Shown: one piece after another, positions 1 to 9,230 of the stretch | Numbering within the stretch: the first letter of the stretch is position 1 | Layout: each line of letters starts with the position of its first letter | NCBI GenBank assembly: GCA_021781495.1 | Contig: JAJXWS010000015.1 | Location: 1 to 49,757 of the forward strand | Source of the DNA: Acidobacteriota bacterium | Lineage (GTDB): Bacteria; Acidobacteriota; Terriglobia; Terriglobales; Acidobacteriaceae | Length of the DNA: 49,757 nucleotides | Direction: 5' to 3' | The notes under the pieces: model-generated | The model's database searches: none | Told to the model about the DNA's origin: nothing | What the model saw: only the letters and a program-made list of their open reading frames with translations | Translations under genes and position numbers: made by a program

Positions 1-9
1 ATAAACAAC

Positions 10-42
10 AATGCTGGAGCGCTCGCTCCGGCATTCTTTTTT
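10..42 (+). terminator. Rho-independent terminator of an upstream gene
   Basis: A 12-bp stem (10-21 pairing with 24-35, one G-U pair) is followed by a T-rich run at 34-42. The T-run points to termination of a plus-strand gene left of the window. The minus-strand side is also fairly T-rich, so it may also stop the rhaT-like transcript that ends at 60. Confidence 0.8.
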
Positions 43-59
43 GCGTCGCTTTCCTGCTG

Positions 60-1091
60 CTACTGTGCCATCCCCAGCCCCACCAGGTTCGCCGCCGCAA
101 TAATCACCAGCATCCCGGCCCACAGCAGCCGCAGCGGCTTGCCGCGCGCCTCGGACCACTCGCCCAGCGCCAGCCCAACCAGTCCTCCGCACAGCACGTA
201 GATGCTCATATGCAGCATCCAGTTCACATACGACATGCTCGCCGGAATATTCGCCGCGCCCCACGCATAGAAGAAGAACTGCAGATACCACATGATTCCG
301 CCCGTCGAGGCCAGCGCCGCGTTCTTCATCAGCGTCGGCTTCGGCTGGCGCAGGTCCTCGCGCAGCGACAACCGCTTCAGCGCAGCCAGACGGATAAAGC
401 AGTAGCTCAGGTTCACAATCGCTCCGCCGCCCATGATGAACACATAGCTTGGCAGCGCCGCGTACAGCGGGCTCACGCCCAGGTGCCGTGCCGCCGCCTC
501 CATCGGTTTCGCCGCATCAATCGCGAACGACATCCCCGAAGAGAACACGCCGCACATCACCGCCAGCAGCAGCCCCAGGGACAGGTTGAACTCCCGGATC
601 TCGCCCTTCAGCTGCACTTCCTTCTGGTGTCCTGCATACGACACTGTAGCCACGCCAAGCAGCGCCACCAGCACGCCCGCCATCGTCAGCAGCCCGCCCC
701 GCGTCGTAAACAGCATCGCGCCCTGCCCATGCATCAGCGGAGGCACCAGCGTGCCCACAATCAGCGTCACGCCAATCGCCACTCCAATGCCCAGCGACAT
801 CCCCAGGTGCCGCATCGTCAGGCCGTAACTCACATTCCCCACGCCCCACATCGCGCCAAACAGCGCCACCTTCAGCAGCAGGTGCGGCCCCATCGACGCG
901 TAAAACCCATGAAAATCCGGCAGCAGAATATAGCTCACCGTAATCGGCAACAGGATCCACGAGAAAATGCCCGCCACGGCCCACGTCGTCTCCCACGACC
1001 ACTTCTTCACCTTCTCAATCGGCGCATAAAACGACGCGGCCATCCCCGCGCCGATCACGTGCCACCCAATGCCTGCGATGACTGACGTCAT
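60..1091 (-). CDS. rhaT: L-rhamnose/proton symporter, RhaT family
   Basis: A 343-residue integral membrane protein made almost entirely of hydrophobic segments (about ten), the usual size and shape of RhaT. The N-terminus with [19 protein letters not shown] and the following [11 protein letters not shown] segment are RhaT-like. The family imports L-rhamnose (sometimes L-lyxose or related sugars) with H+ across the inner membrane. The start is supported by a GAGGAGAGGG ribosome site just upstream. It stands alone: no rhamnose isomerase or kinase is beside it, but rhamnosidases and a rhamnose mutarotase lie 35-44 kb away in this window. The family call is firm; the exact substrate is inferred. 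Confidence 0.85.
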   Translation of the reverse strand: MTSVIAGIGWHVIGAGMAASFYAPIEKVKKWSWETTWAVAGIFSWILLPITVSYILLPDFHGFYASMGPHLLLKVALFGAMWGVGNVSYGLTMRHLGMSLGIGVAIGVTLIVGTLVPPLMHGQGAMLFTTRGGLLTMAGVLVALLGVATVSYAGHQKEVQLKGEIREFNLSLGLLLAVMCGVFSSGMSFAIDAAKPMEAAARHLGVSPLYAALPSYVFIMGGGAIVNLSYCFIRLAALKRLSLREDLRQPKPTLMKNAALASTGGIMWYLQFFFYAWGAANIPASMSYVNWMLHMSIYVLCGGLVGLALGEWSEARGKPLRLLWAGMLVIIAAANLVGLGMAQ

Positions 1092-1374
1092 TCCCTCTCC
1101 TCATTTGCCGGAATCTCCCCGCGCATCCAACCGCCGGCGCGCACCCCGGGTGGCATCCCCAGCATACGCATCCCCACCCGCCTGCCGCGCCGTTCCAGCT
1201 CTGCAAATCGCCCGGCGTGCCCGCCTCTGCCTAATCTTTCCCAAATGAAAAAGTTTCAGTGAAGAACCTTATGCAAGCCGCCATACATTTGTCAAAACCA
1301 ATTTCATGCCCTCTCATCCTGCCTGTCGCCGCATACCGGAACATCCTCTCCACCCTCCCCGCTACACTCATTCC

Positions 1375-1998
1375 ATGTCCGTCCATCTCTTCGCCGCCAC
1401 CACCAGCCAGGGAAAACTCCGCGACTTCCGCACCGCCGCTCTCACGCATTCCGTCCGCATCGATCCCCTGCCCGGCCTCGATGGCATCCCGGTCCCCGAA
1501 GAGGATGGGGACACCTTCGCGCAGAACGCGACCCTCAAGGCCGTCTACTACTCACGCCACGCCCCCGGCCAGATGGTCCTCGCCGATGACTCCGGCCTCG
1601 AGGTCGATGCTCTCTCCGGCGCGCCCGGCGTCCGCTCTGCGCGCTTCGCCGCCGACGCTGGCCTCATCGACTCGCCCGACGCCAATGACAACACCGACGT
1701 CTGGAACAACATGGTCCTGCTGCAGCGCATGGCCGGCATCCCCGCGCCCCAGCGCACCGCGCGCTACCGCTGCGTGCTCGTAGTCGCCCGCGACGGCCAG
1801 CCGCTGCACACCGCCGAGGGCTCCGTCGAAGGCCTCATCCTGGAAGCGCCTCGCGGCACCGGCGGCTTCGGCTACGATCCGCTCTTCTTCCTCCCCGAGC
1901 TCGATAGCACCATGGCCGAAATCGACCTTGAGACCAAGCACTCGCTCAGCCATCGCGGACGCGCCTTCGCCGCTCTGCTGCGCCAGATGAGCCTCTAA
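1375..1998 (+). CDS. rdgB: Non-canonical purine NTP pyrophosphatase (RdgB/HAM1)
   Basis: Hydrolyses dITP, XTP and related deaminated purine triphosphates to monophosphates, cleaning the nucleotide pool. About 207 residues, typical for the family. Visible motifs are the N-terminal ATTSQGKLRDF (family form T-x-N-x-x-K-x-x-E/D), LADDSGLEVDALSGAPGVRSARF, the GTGGFGYDPLFF loop and the C-terminal KHSLSHRGRAF. The ATG at 1375 is preferred because the family motif starts four residues later. A longer reading from 1306 would add a proline-rich, low-complexity leader. No clear Shine-Dalgarno is seen. It is separated from sdhC by about 160 bp that contain a promoter. Confidence 0.92.
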   Translation: MSVHLFAATTSQGKLRDFRTAALTHSVRIDPLPGLDGIPVPEEDGDTFAQNATLKAVYYSRHAPGQMVLADDSGLEVDALSGAPGVRSARFAADAGLIDSPDANDNTDVWNNMVLLQRMAGIPAPQRTARYRCVLVVARDGQPLHTAEGSVEGLILEAPRGTGGFGYDPLFFLPELDSTMAEIDLETKHSLSHRGRAFAALLRQMSL

Positions 1999-2045
1999 TT
2001 CGTGCAATCCATATTGACGCCGTCACAAAGATACGCCGCGTCGCC

Positions 2046-2075
2046 TTGACGGTCTTCAACGTGGAATCGAATAAT
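2046..2075 (+). promoter_or_regulatory. Candidate sigma-70 promoter of sdhCAB
   Basis: A TTGACG -35 box (2046-2051), an 18-bp spacer and an AATAAT -10 box (2070-2075) lie about 80 bp before sdhC, in the only gap between rdgB and the operon. Matched by eye to the consensus; not experimentally supported. Confidence 0.5.
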
Positions 2076-2156
2076 GCAAGAGGAACAACGCAGCAATCCT
2101 AATTCGCTTCACGCGAAATACGCTTCGATCCACAGCCTTTAGGAGCCTCGACTCAC

Positions 2157-2942
2157 ATGGCAACTGCTCAACATCCTTCCACGCCCTCGGTTCGTACGGG
2201 CGTTCAGCCGCTGCGCGCCGGTCAGGGTACCAGTTTCCTCTGGCGTAAGCTGCATTCGCTGCTGGGCATCATCCCCATCGGCGCTTTTCTCATCGAGCAC
2301 CTGCTTTCCAATTACGAGGCGCTCAAGGGTCCCGCAGCGTACGGCGCACAAGTCCGATTCCTCAACAGTCTCCCGCTCGTGCGCGTCCTGGAATGGGTCT
2401 TCATCTTCCTGCCCATCCTCTATCACGGCCTCTACGGCCTCTATATCTGGATGCGCGGCAAGTCCAACCTCGTGTACTACCCCTGGGCCGGCAACTGGAT
2501 GTACACCGCCCAGCGCTACACCGGTCTCATCGCCATCCTCTATATCGGGCAGCACGTCCTGCGCCAGCGCTTCATGGGAATCAGCCTCCCGGAAAACCCC
2601 GGCGCGGCCTTCGCCAAGGTGCAGCATGAGCTCGCGAATCCCTGGATGCTCGCCGTCTACATCATCGCGATGATTGCCATCTGCTGGCACTTCGCTTATG
2701 GCATCTGGCTCTTCGCCGCCAAGTGGGGCATCACCCCCGGCGCAGCCGCGCGCAAGCGTTTCGGCTATGTCTGCGCGGCTCTCGGCTTTGCACTCGCGGT
2801 CATGGGCCTGGTCAGCATCTGGGCCTTCGTCGGCCCCAAGTACAAGAACACGCCCGACATCGTGCCCCTGGCTGCTGTCGCGGTAACCGCATCGCCCGTC
2901 CTGTCCGCGCCTCCGGCAGCCGTCATTTCCGCAGCCGTCTAA
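2157..2942 (+). CDS. sdhC: Succinate dehydrogenase cytochrome b subunit (b558 type)
   Basis: Single membrane-anchor subunit of complex II, binding haem b and passing electrons from succinate to quinone. 261 residues with about five membrane segments. Histidines typical of the Bacillus-type di-haem anchor appear in KLHSLLG, FLIEHLLSN, YHGLYGLYIW, GQHVLRQRF and CWHFAYGIWLF. A single large SdhC with no SdhD is characteristic of this B-type enzyme. An AGGAG site lies about 10 bp before the ATG. It is the first gene of sdhC-sdhA-sdhB. The C-terminus is an Ala/Val/Pro-rich tail of about 30 residues. Confidence 0.93.
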   Translation: MATAQHPSTPSVRTGVQPLRAGQGTSFLWRKLHSLLGIIPIGAFLIEHLLSNYEALKGPAAYGAQVRFLNSLPLVRVLEWVFIFLPILYHGLYGLYIWMRGKSNLVYYPWAGNWMYTAQRYTGLIAILYIGQHVLRQRFMGISLPENPGAAFAKVQHELANPWMLAVYIIAMIAICWHFAYGIWLFAAKWGITPGAAARKRFGYVCAALGFALAVMGLVSIWAFVGPKYKNTPDIVPLAAVAVTASPVLSAPPAAVISAAV

Positions 2943-2990
2943 AGGCACACCCAGGACCACGCATAACGCGAAAGGAACAAGGACGAACCC

Positions 2991-4769
2991 ATGGCAGCAC
3001 CCAGAATCATCGTGGTTGGCGGAGGCCTCGCCGGCCTGGCAGCGGTCATCAAGATCGCTGAGGCAGGTGGCTCCGCTGACCTTTTCTCTATCGTCCCCGT
3101 CAAGCGCTCCCACTCCGTCTGCGCCCAGGGTGGCATCAATGCCGCAAAGAATCTCAAGGGCGAAGGCGACACCACCTGGCAGCACTTTGACGACACCATC
3201 TACGGCGGCGACTTCCTCGCCAATCAAACCCCCGTCAAGGCCATGTGCGAGGCGGCTCCCGGCATCATCGACCTGCTCGACCGCATGGGCGTCCCCTTCA
3301 ATCGCACTCCAGAGGGGCTCCTCGACTTCCGTCGCTTCGGCGGCACGCTCTACCACCGCACCGCCTTCGCCGGCGCCACCACCGGGCAGCAGTTGCTCTA
3401 CGCGCTCGATGAGCAGGTTCGCCGCTATGAGTCGGAGGGCAAGGTCCGCAAGTTCGAGGGCTGGGAGTTCCTCTCCGCCGTCCTCGACTCCAAGGGCGTA
3501 GCCCGCGGCATCACCGCCCTCAACCTCCGCTCCATGGAGCTGCAGTCCTTCCCCGCCGACGCCATCATCCTGGCCACCGGCGGCATCGGAGCCATCTTCG
3601 GCAAGAGCACCAACTCCGTCGTCTGCACCGGTTCCGCGCAGTCGGCCGTCTTCCAGCAGGGTGTCTGGTACGCCAACGGCGAGTTCATCCAGGTCCACCC
3701 CACCTCCATCCCCGGCGAAGACAAGCTGCGCCTCATGTCCGAGTCGGCCCGTGGCGAGGGCGGTCGCGTCTGGGTGCCCCGCACCTCCGGCGACAAGCGT
3801 CCCCCGCGCCAGATTCCCGAGTCGGACCGCTGGTACTTCCTCGAGGAGTGGTATCCCAAGTACGGCAACCTCGTCCCCCGCGACGTGGCCACCCGCGCCA
3901 TCCACAAGGTCGTCTACGAGCATCAGCTCGGCATCGACGGCCAGCCCATGGTCTACCTCGACCTCACCCACATCGACCGTGCCACCCTCGATCACAAGCT
4001 CGGCGGCATCCTCGAAATCTACGAGAAGTTCGTCGGCGTCGATCCGCACCAAGAACCCATGAAGATCTTCCCCGGCATGCACTACACCATGGGCGGTCTC
4101 TGGGTCGACTTCAACCAGATGACCAACGTCCCCGGCATCTTCGCCGCCGGCGAGTGCGAGTATCAGTACCACGGCGCGAACCGTCTCGGCGCCAACTCGC
4201 TGGTCAGCTGCATCTTCGGCGGCTTCCAGTCCGGCCCCAACGCCATCAGCTACGCCAAAAGCCTCGCTGCGGCAGAGGGCGACGGCGGCCATGCCGCTGA
4301 GCTGGCCCGCCAGGCCGAAATCAACAGCAAGCTGCTCAACAACCAGGGCACTGAGAATCCCTTCAAGCTCTGGCGCGAGCTCGGCGACACCATGACCAAG
4401 CACGTCACGGTCATCCGCTACAACAAGGGCCTCCAGCAGGCCGACGAGAAAATCGTCGAGCTGCTCGATCGCTACCGCAACGTCAACCTCAGCGATCGCA
4501 GCCAGTGGGCCAACACCAGCTTCGCCTTCGCCCGTCAGCTCAAGAACATGCTCGAGCTCTCCCGCTGCGTCGTGCAGGGCGCTCTGCTCCGCGACGAATC
4601 GCGCGGCGCTCATTACAAGCCCGACTTCCCGGACCGTAACGACGAGAAGTTCCTCAAGACCACCAAGGCCTCCTTTACCGGCGATGTTGCCGGTCCGCGC
4701 CTTGAGCTTGAGGATGTCGATACCCAGTACATCAAGCCGCGGCCGCGTCGCTACGACGCGTCAAAATAA
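2991..4769 (+). CDS. sdhA: Succinate dehydrogenase flavoprotein subunit
   Basis: Catalytic subunit oxidising succinate to fumarate in the TCA cycle; cytoplasmic face of complex II. 592 residues. An N-terminal FAD-binding Rossmann motif (VVGGGLAGLAA, about residues 6-16), the HSVCAQGGINAA segment with the histidine that normally carries covalent FAD, the capping/active-site segment HPTSIPGEDKLRLMSESARG, and GANRLGANSLVSC near residue 400 are all visible. It is closer in style to the Bacillus/epsilon-proteobacterial SdhA than to the E. coli one. It sits 48 bp after sdhC and 18 bp before sdhB. Confidence 0.96.
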   Translation: MAAPRIIVVGGGLAGLAAVIKIAEAGGSADLFSIVPVKRSHSVCAQGGINAAKNLKGEGDTTWQHFDDTIYGGDFLANQTPVKAMCEAAPGIIDLLDRMGVPFNRTPEGLLDFRRFGGTLYHRTAFAGATTGQQLLYALDEQVRRYESEGKVRKFEGWEFLSAVLDSKGVARGITALNLRSMELQSFPADAIILATGGIGAIFGKSTNSVVCTGSAQSAVFQQGVWYANGEFIQVHPTSIPGEDKLRLMSESARGEGGRVWVPRTSGDKRPPRQIPESDRWYFLEEWYPKYGNLVPRDVATRAIHKVVYEHQLGIDGQPMVYLDLTHIDRATLDHKLGGILEIYEKFVGVDPHQEPMKIFPGMHYTMGGLWVDFNQMTNVPGIFAAGECEYQYHGANRLGANSLVSCIFGGFQSGPNAISYAKSLAAAEGDGGHAAELARQAEINSKLLNNQGTENPFKLWRELGDTMTKHVTVIRYNKGLQQADEKIVELLDRYRNVNLSDRSQWANTSFAFARQLKNMLELSRCVVQGALLRDESRGAHYKPDFPDRNDEKFLKTTKASFTGDVAGPRLELEDVDTQYIKPRPRRYDASK

Positions 4770-4787
4770 TTCAAGGGAGACTGACTG

Positions 4788-5537
4788 ATGGCAAACAAAA
4801 CGATCGCTCTCGAAATCAAGCGCCAGTCCAGCCCCGACGCGCCCGCCGTCTGGGAGAAGTTTGAGCTCCCTTGGCGCCCCGGCATGAACGTCATCTCCGC
4901 CATGATGGAGATCGCCGCGAACCCCGTCACCGCGGATGGCCAACCCACCACCCCCATCACCTACGACTCCAACTGTCTTGAGGAGATCTGCGGCTCCTGC
5001 GCCATGCGCATCAATGGCAAGGCTCGCATGGCCTGCTCCGCACTCATTGACAATCTGGAGCAGCCCATCCGCATCGAGCCGCTCAGCAAGTTCCCGCTCG
5101 TGCGCGACCTCCAGGTCGACCGCTCGGTCCTCTTTGAGAACCTCAAGCGCGTCAAAGCCTGGGTGCCCATCGATGGCACCTACGATCTCGGCTCCGGCCC
5201 GCGTATCTTCCCGCAGGTTCAGGAGGTCAACTATCCTCTCTCCAACTGCATCAGCTGCACCTGCTGCATGGAGGTCTGCCCGCAGTTCAATGAGGATACC
5301 GGTTTCGTCGGCGCCGCCACCATCGCCCAGGTCAAGCTCTTCAACAACAACCCCACCGGCAAGGTCTTCAAGGAGGAGCGCCTCCGCGCCCTCGCCGGCG
5401 ACGGCGGCGTTCAGGAGTGCGGATACGCGCAGAACTGCGTCGAGGCCTGCCCCAAGCAGATCCCCCTCACCAACGCCATCTCCGACGTCAGTCGCGACGT
5501 CCTCATCCAGAAAGCGAAGGACTTCCTGCGCGGCTGA
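4788..5537 (+). CDS. sdhB: Succinate dehydrogenase iron-sulfur subunit
   Basis: Electron-transfer subunit linking the flavin to the haem/quinone site. 249 residues. The N-terminal ferredoxin-like domain has the [2Fe-2S] cysteines in CLEEICGSCAMRINGKARMAC-type spacing (about residues 63-84). The C-terminal domain has CISCTCCMEVCPQFN and CGYAQNCVEACPKQIPL for the [4Fe-4S] and [3Fe-4S] clusters. An AAGGGAGA ribosome site precedes the ATG. It is the last gene of the operon and is followed within 20 bp by a strong terminator. Confidence 0.95.
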   Translation: MANKTIALEIKRQSSPDAPAVWEKFELPWRPGMNVISAMMEIAANPVTADGQPTTPITYDSNCLEEICGSCAMRINGKARMACSALIDNLEQPIRIEPLSKFPLVRDLQVDRSVLFENLKRVKAWVPIDGTYDLGSGPRIFPQVQEVNYPLSNCISCTCCMEVCPQFNEDTGFVGAATIAQVKLFNNNPTGKVFKEERLRALAGDGGVQECGYAQNCVEACPKQIPLTNAISDVSRDVLIQKAKDFLRG

Positions 5538-5555
5538 TAACGGTCCACAAACAGC

Positions 5556-5591
5556 GAGCCCGGCTCTGCCACAGAGCCGGGCTCTTCTTTT
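5556..5591 (+). terminator. Rho-independent terminator of sdhCAB
   Basis: A perfect 13-bp GC-rich stem (5556-5568 with 5572-5584), a 3-nt loop and a T-rich tail (TTCTTTT) directly after sdhB. Confidence 0.92.
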
Positions 5592-6255
5592 GCGCTACTG
5601 CAGGCTTTTTGTTCCCAGTCAGCGGCCAGCGCATCCCCATGTCAACCTGCATTCCGTCTATCGAACTGCTAAGTCATTGAAAATACGCCGCAAAAACTTT
5701 ACGCCAGGGTGCGAAGTATTTTCCGCCCTTTCGCTACTCTTGAAGTATGCCGAGTGCTCCGCCCACGGTGTGCGCTTCTGCGGGCGACATGGGTGGGCAG
5801 GCAAGGGGTTCGATCAGGCGTCCAGTCCAGCCGGGTGCCGGGTACCCCAGGTCTCGCTTCTGAGACCTGGGATAACGAACCCTGGGTGCCCCATTCATGG
5901 CGTCCGCTTCAGCGGGCGACATGGGTGGGAGCGCACAAACCAATCCCAGCCTGTCCTCCGAGAAGGGTACGGGCTTCAGCCCGTACGTCCTCGCCGCAGC
6001 AGAAACAGGGGCTTCAGCCCCCGAGGGAATGCGGTTGTCCCACCCACACCCGCAAAGCAAGAGAAAAAGCTAAAAGCTAGCAGCTGGAAGCTAGAAGCTA
6101 GGGGGTACCCCCACCCCCCCCCTGAAAATTTTGTTTTCCACAGAAAATCGTGCGAAAAATTAAGAAGTCAATTTCGCTTCTTCTTCGCTTTTCATGTCGA
6201 GGGAGTGGGACAAAGTATGGCGGGCGAAAGGAACTCCCCCTTCGCCCACGCCCTG
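5592..6255. repeat. Gene-free stretch with clustered palindromic repeats
   Basis: No convincing gene. Two near-identical 25-bp copies lie at 5773-5797 and 5905-5929 (one difference) and end in GACATGGGTGGG. Hairpins occur at 5846-5871 (10-bp stem), 5967-5986 (stem GTACGGGC, loop TTCA) and 6008-6021 (stem GGGGC, loop TTCA). The 25-bp copies share the CGCTTC(A/T)GCGGGCGACATG core and are themselves partly self-complementary. 6070-6100 has repeated AAGCTAG units, followed by the palindrome GGGGGTACCCCC (6101-6112) and a C-run. It resembles REP-like intergenic elements; similar GGGCTTCAGCCC hairpins are, from memory, frequent in Acidobacteriaceae. Confidence 0.65.
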
Positions 6256-7731
6256 TTACATCGAGGGATAGAAGCCCGCGATCCAGTTCTGCAGCAGCGC
6301 CGGGAAGCACCCAAACACCACCACCAGCGCCGCAATCATCATCAGCACCGCCAGCGTCAGCGGACTGGCTACGATGGGCGTCTCAGTGACTGCGGGCATC
6401 ACAAAGGCCCGCTTCAGCACCTGCAGATAGTAGTAGAGAGACACCGCGCTCATGGCCAGGGCCAGAGCCACTAGGCCAAACGGTGCCGCTCCCGCTGCCA
6501 CTCCCAGCACGGCGGCAAACAGGTTGAACTTGGCCCAGAACCCCACCAGCGGCGGAATGCCGGCCAGCGAAAGGAACAGCACCAGCAGAATCGCAGCCAG
6601 CGCGGGATTCCGCTTGTGAAGCCCCAGAAAAGCATCCAGCCGGTCGCTGCCCGCCGACCGCTCCACCACCGCCACCACGCCGAATGCCCCAATCGTCGTC
6701 AGGCCATACGTCACGATGTAGTACAAAATCACCGACGGATTCGTCGGAGAATCAGAGAAGTATGCCAGTGCCAGCAGAATATATCCCGCATGCGCAATCG
6801 CCGAGTAGGCCAGCAGTCGCCGCACGCTCACCTGCGCCAGCGCCACCAGGTTCCCCAGCACCATCGATGCAGTCGCCAGCACCGCCAGGATCAGCGACCA
6901 CGGTCCATGCGTCCCGTGGAAGATGTGCAGCGCCGCAACACTCACAGAGATCAGCAGCGCAAAGCTCGCCACCTTTGATACCGACGCGATAAACGCGGCA
7001 GCCGGCGCAGGCGCGCCCTCATAGGCATCCGGCGCCCACAGGTGGAACGGCACCGCGGCCACCTTGAAGCCCAGCCCCGCCGCAACCATCACCAGCGCAA
7101 TGGTGAGCATCGCTCCCGAGTGCATTCCCTGCTCTGCCGCCACAATCTGCGCCAGATTTGTCGACCCGGAGAGCCCATACAGGTAGCTGAATCCGAACAG
7201 CAGAAACGCCGCCGACATTCCGCCGAATAGATAGTACTTGATGGCCGCCTCCGCGCTGTTCGCCGAGCGCTTGGCAAACGCGGCCAGAATGTACAGTCCC
7301 AGGCTCAGCAGTTCCAGCCCGATAAAGATGATCAGCAGGTCCTGCGCGGCGGCAATCAGCAACCCGCCCGCGGCCGCCATCAGCACCACGGCAACGTACT
7401 CGCCCACGTGCTGCGTAAACTCCGCGTCCATCAGCAGAAAGAGCGTCAGCACCGTCAGGGCAAGAATTCCAATCTGCGCCACCGCGGCCGAGCCGCCCGC
7501 CATCAGCAGCACTTCGCCCGTTCCCGGATACACCAGTCCGCCTGCAGCCTGCAGCGGCATCGTCCAAAGCGCGGCCGCGCAGCCAAAGATGCCCAGCAGC
7601 GCGGCAACCGAAGCCCTCACGTTCAGCGCCGCCTTGCGCAAAAAGCCAAGGTCCGCCACCAGCACCACCAGTGCCGCAATCTCCAGCGCCGTCTCCGGCA
7701 GTGTCACGCGGAAGAGATCTGCGTAGTTCAT
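6256..7731 (-). CDS. nuoN: NADH-quinone oxidoreductase subunit N
   Basis: Antiporter-like proton-pumping membrane subunit of complex I, next to the peripheral-arm junction. 491 residues, about fourteen membrane helices, usual length. The conserved FKVAAVPFHLWAPDAYEGAP segment and lysines in membrane helices (for example ASVSKVASFALL) are visible. It is the last gene of the nuo operon; its ATG overlaps the nuoM stop by 4 bp, indicating coupled translation. No clear terminator was found after it; the repeat cluster at 5.6-6.1 kb follows. Confidence 0.94.
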   Translation of the reverse strand: MNYADLFRVTLPETALEIAALVVLVADLGFLRKAALNVRASVAALLGIFGCAAALWTMPLQAAGGLVYPGTGEVLLMAGGSAAVAQIGILALTVLTLFLLMDAEFTQHVGEYVAVVLMAAAGGLLIAAAQDLLIIFIGLELLSLGLYILAAFAKRSANSAEAAIKYYLFGGMSAAFLLFGFSYLYGLSGSTNLAQIVAAEQGMHSGAMLTIALVMVAAGLGFKVAAVPFHLWAPDAYEGAPAPAAAFIASVSKVASFALLISVSVAALHIFHGTHGPWSLILAVLATASMVLGNLVALAQVSVRRLLAYSAIAHAGYILLALAYFSDSPTNPSVILYYIVTYGLTTIGAFGVVAVVERSAGSDRLDAFLGLHKRNPALAAILLVLFLSLAGIPPLVGFWAKFNLFAAVLGVAAGAAPFGLVALALAMSAVSLYYYLQVLKRAFVMPAVTETPIVASPLTLAVLMMIAALVVVFGCFPALLQNWIAGFYPSM

Positions 7732-9230
7732 TGTCCCCCTCCCGCAAGCAGCGTCTTCACCGCCGGCTCAATAGCGTCCAGCAGGATTCTTGGATAGAGC
7801 CCGACAACCAAACTTGCGGCTACCAGCATCGATACTCCAGCAATCTCAGGCCAGGTAATTGCACCCAGTTCATGCGCGTGTTCATGCATATGCGCCGAGG
7901 GAGGCAAATCGCTGAAGAAGGCCCTCTGCAGCGCGCGCCACGTGTAGGCCACGCCCACCACAATGCCCACGCCCGCTGCGGCCGTCCACCACGGATCCGC
8001 CTTCCACGAGCCAACCAGCACCTGCAGTTCCGCCACGAACCCTGAGAATCCCGGCAGTCCCATGGCCGCCATGCCTGCAATCACAAAGGCCCACGCCGCA
8101 AACGGCAGCCGCTTGGAAAGGTGCATCCCTTCCAGGTCGGCCAGCTGCCGCGTATGGGTCCGCTCATACACAATCCGGCCCACAATTGCGAACAGCAGCC
8201 CGGCCAGCACGCCATGTGAAAACATCTGCAACACGGCGCCCGTCATGCCAATCTGCTTCAGCGTCATCAGGCCCAGCAGCACAAATCCCATGTGGCTCAC
8301 GCTGGAGTAGCCGATGACAAACTTGAAGTCCGTCTGCACCAGCGCCACCAGCGCGCCATACACAATGCCGATCACGGCCAGCACTGCAAACACATCCCGC
8401 CACGACCCGATGCCCAGCACCGCAAATCCCCACGGATCCATGCCGTGCGGAAACAGCACCATCGCCACGCGCAGGCAGCCGTACGCGCCCAGTTTCATCA
8501 CCACGCCGGCCAGCAGCATCGATGCGGCGGTCGGAGCAGCCACGTGGCCCGTCGGAGCCCACGTGTGAAACGGCCACATGCCCGCCAGGATGGCAAAGCC
8601 CGTAAACACCAGCGGAAACACCCACATCTGGAAGCTCACCGGCAGACCCGCATGCGCCAGCGCCACCAGCCCGGTCGAGTGGCTTCCCGACGTCGTGTAC
8701 GCCGCCAGCAACCCGATCAGCACCATGGCCGAGCCCACAAACGAATAGAGCGCCAGCTTCATCGCGCCGTACTCGCGCCGCGTCGATCCCCAGATCGCGA
8801 TCAGGAAGTACTTCGGCACAATCGCAATCTCGTAAAACACAAACAGCAGAAACAGGTCGAAGCTCAGAAAGACGCCGTACACGCCGCCAATCAGCGCCAG
8901 GTAGAACGCGAAGAACTCGTTCGTGCGTTCTTCAATGTTCCAGCTGAACAGGACGCCCGCCACCGCTGCCAGTCCCGTCAGCAGAACCAGCACCAGGCTG
9001 ATGCCATCCGCGGCCAGCACATAGTGGATGCCCATCGACGGCACCCACGGAACGTCCACAATCACCTTCAGGCCTTGCCCCGCTCCGGCGGCAAATCCCG
9101 CCCCGGCCAACAGCAGGCCCACCACCGCGACCAGCAGCGCCAGCCACCGCGAAAGCGCGGGCTTGCCCTTCGGCAGAAGTGCCTGAAGCAGTGCTCCGGC
9201 AAACGAGAGATAAATCGTCCAAGCCAACAT
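7728..9230 (-). CDS. nuoM: NADH-quinone oxidoreductase subunit M (distal copy)
   Basis: Antiporter-like proton-pumping subunit of the complex I membrane arm, 500 residues. Charged residues needed for pumping are kept: glutamate in LLFVFYEIAIVPKYFLI and lysine in MLLAGVVMKLGAYGCLR. It is one of two tandem nuoM genes. The two proteins are clearly different in sequence, so this is not a recent duplication. Its start overlaps the stop of the proximal nuoM by 1 bp and its stop overlaps the nuoN start by 4 bp. Confidence 0.93.
   Translation of the reverse strand: MLAWTIYLSFAGALLQALLPKGKPALSRWLALLVAVVGLLLAGAGFAAGAGQGLKVIVDVPWVPSMGIHYVLAADGISLVLVLLTGLAAVAGVLFSWNIEERTNEFFAFYLALIGGVYGVFLSFDLFLLFVFYEIAIVPKYFLIAIWGSTRREYGAMKLALYSFVGSAMVLIGLLAAYTTSGSHSTGLVALAHAGLPVSFQMWVFPLVFTGFAILAGMWPFHTWAPTGHVAAPTAASMLLAGVVMKLGAYGCLRVAMVLFPHGMDPWGFAVLGIGSWRDVFAVLAVIGIVYGALVALVQTDFKFVIGYSSVSHMGFVLLGLMTLKQIGMTGAVLQMFSHGVLAGLLFAIVGRIVYERTHTRQLADLEGMHLSKRLPFAAWAFVIAGMAAMGLPGFSGFVAELQVLVGSWKADPWWTAAAGVGIVVGVAYTWRALQRAFFSDLPPSAHMHEHAHELGAITWPEIAGVSMLVAASLVVGLYPRILLDAIEPAVKTLLAGGGQ

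Noticed and set aside
1231..1449. Possible 72-residue protein opposite the rdgB start
   Set aside because: It overlaps rdgB, is low-complexity and has no ribosome site.
2139..4613. An 824-residue open frame on the minus strand opposite sdhC and sdhA
   Set aside because: It is antisense to two certain genes, rich in Gly/Ala/Asp/Glu/Val with no domain, and arises from the strong codon bias of sdhA.
5773..6021. CRISPR array
   Set aside because: The repeats are few, unequal in spacing and individually palindromic with different stems; no cas genes are present.
4936..6474. A 512-residue plus-strand open frame running from inside sdhB through the repeat region
   Set aside because: It starts as an out-of-frame shadow of sdhB, passes through the sdh terminator and hairpin repeats, and ends inside nuoN.
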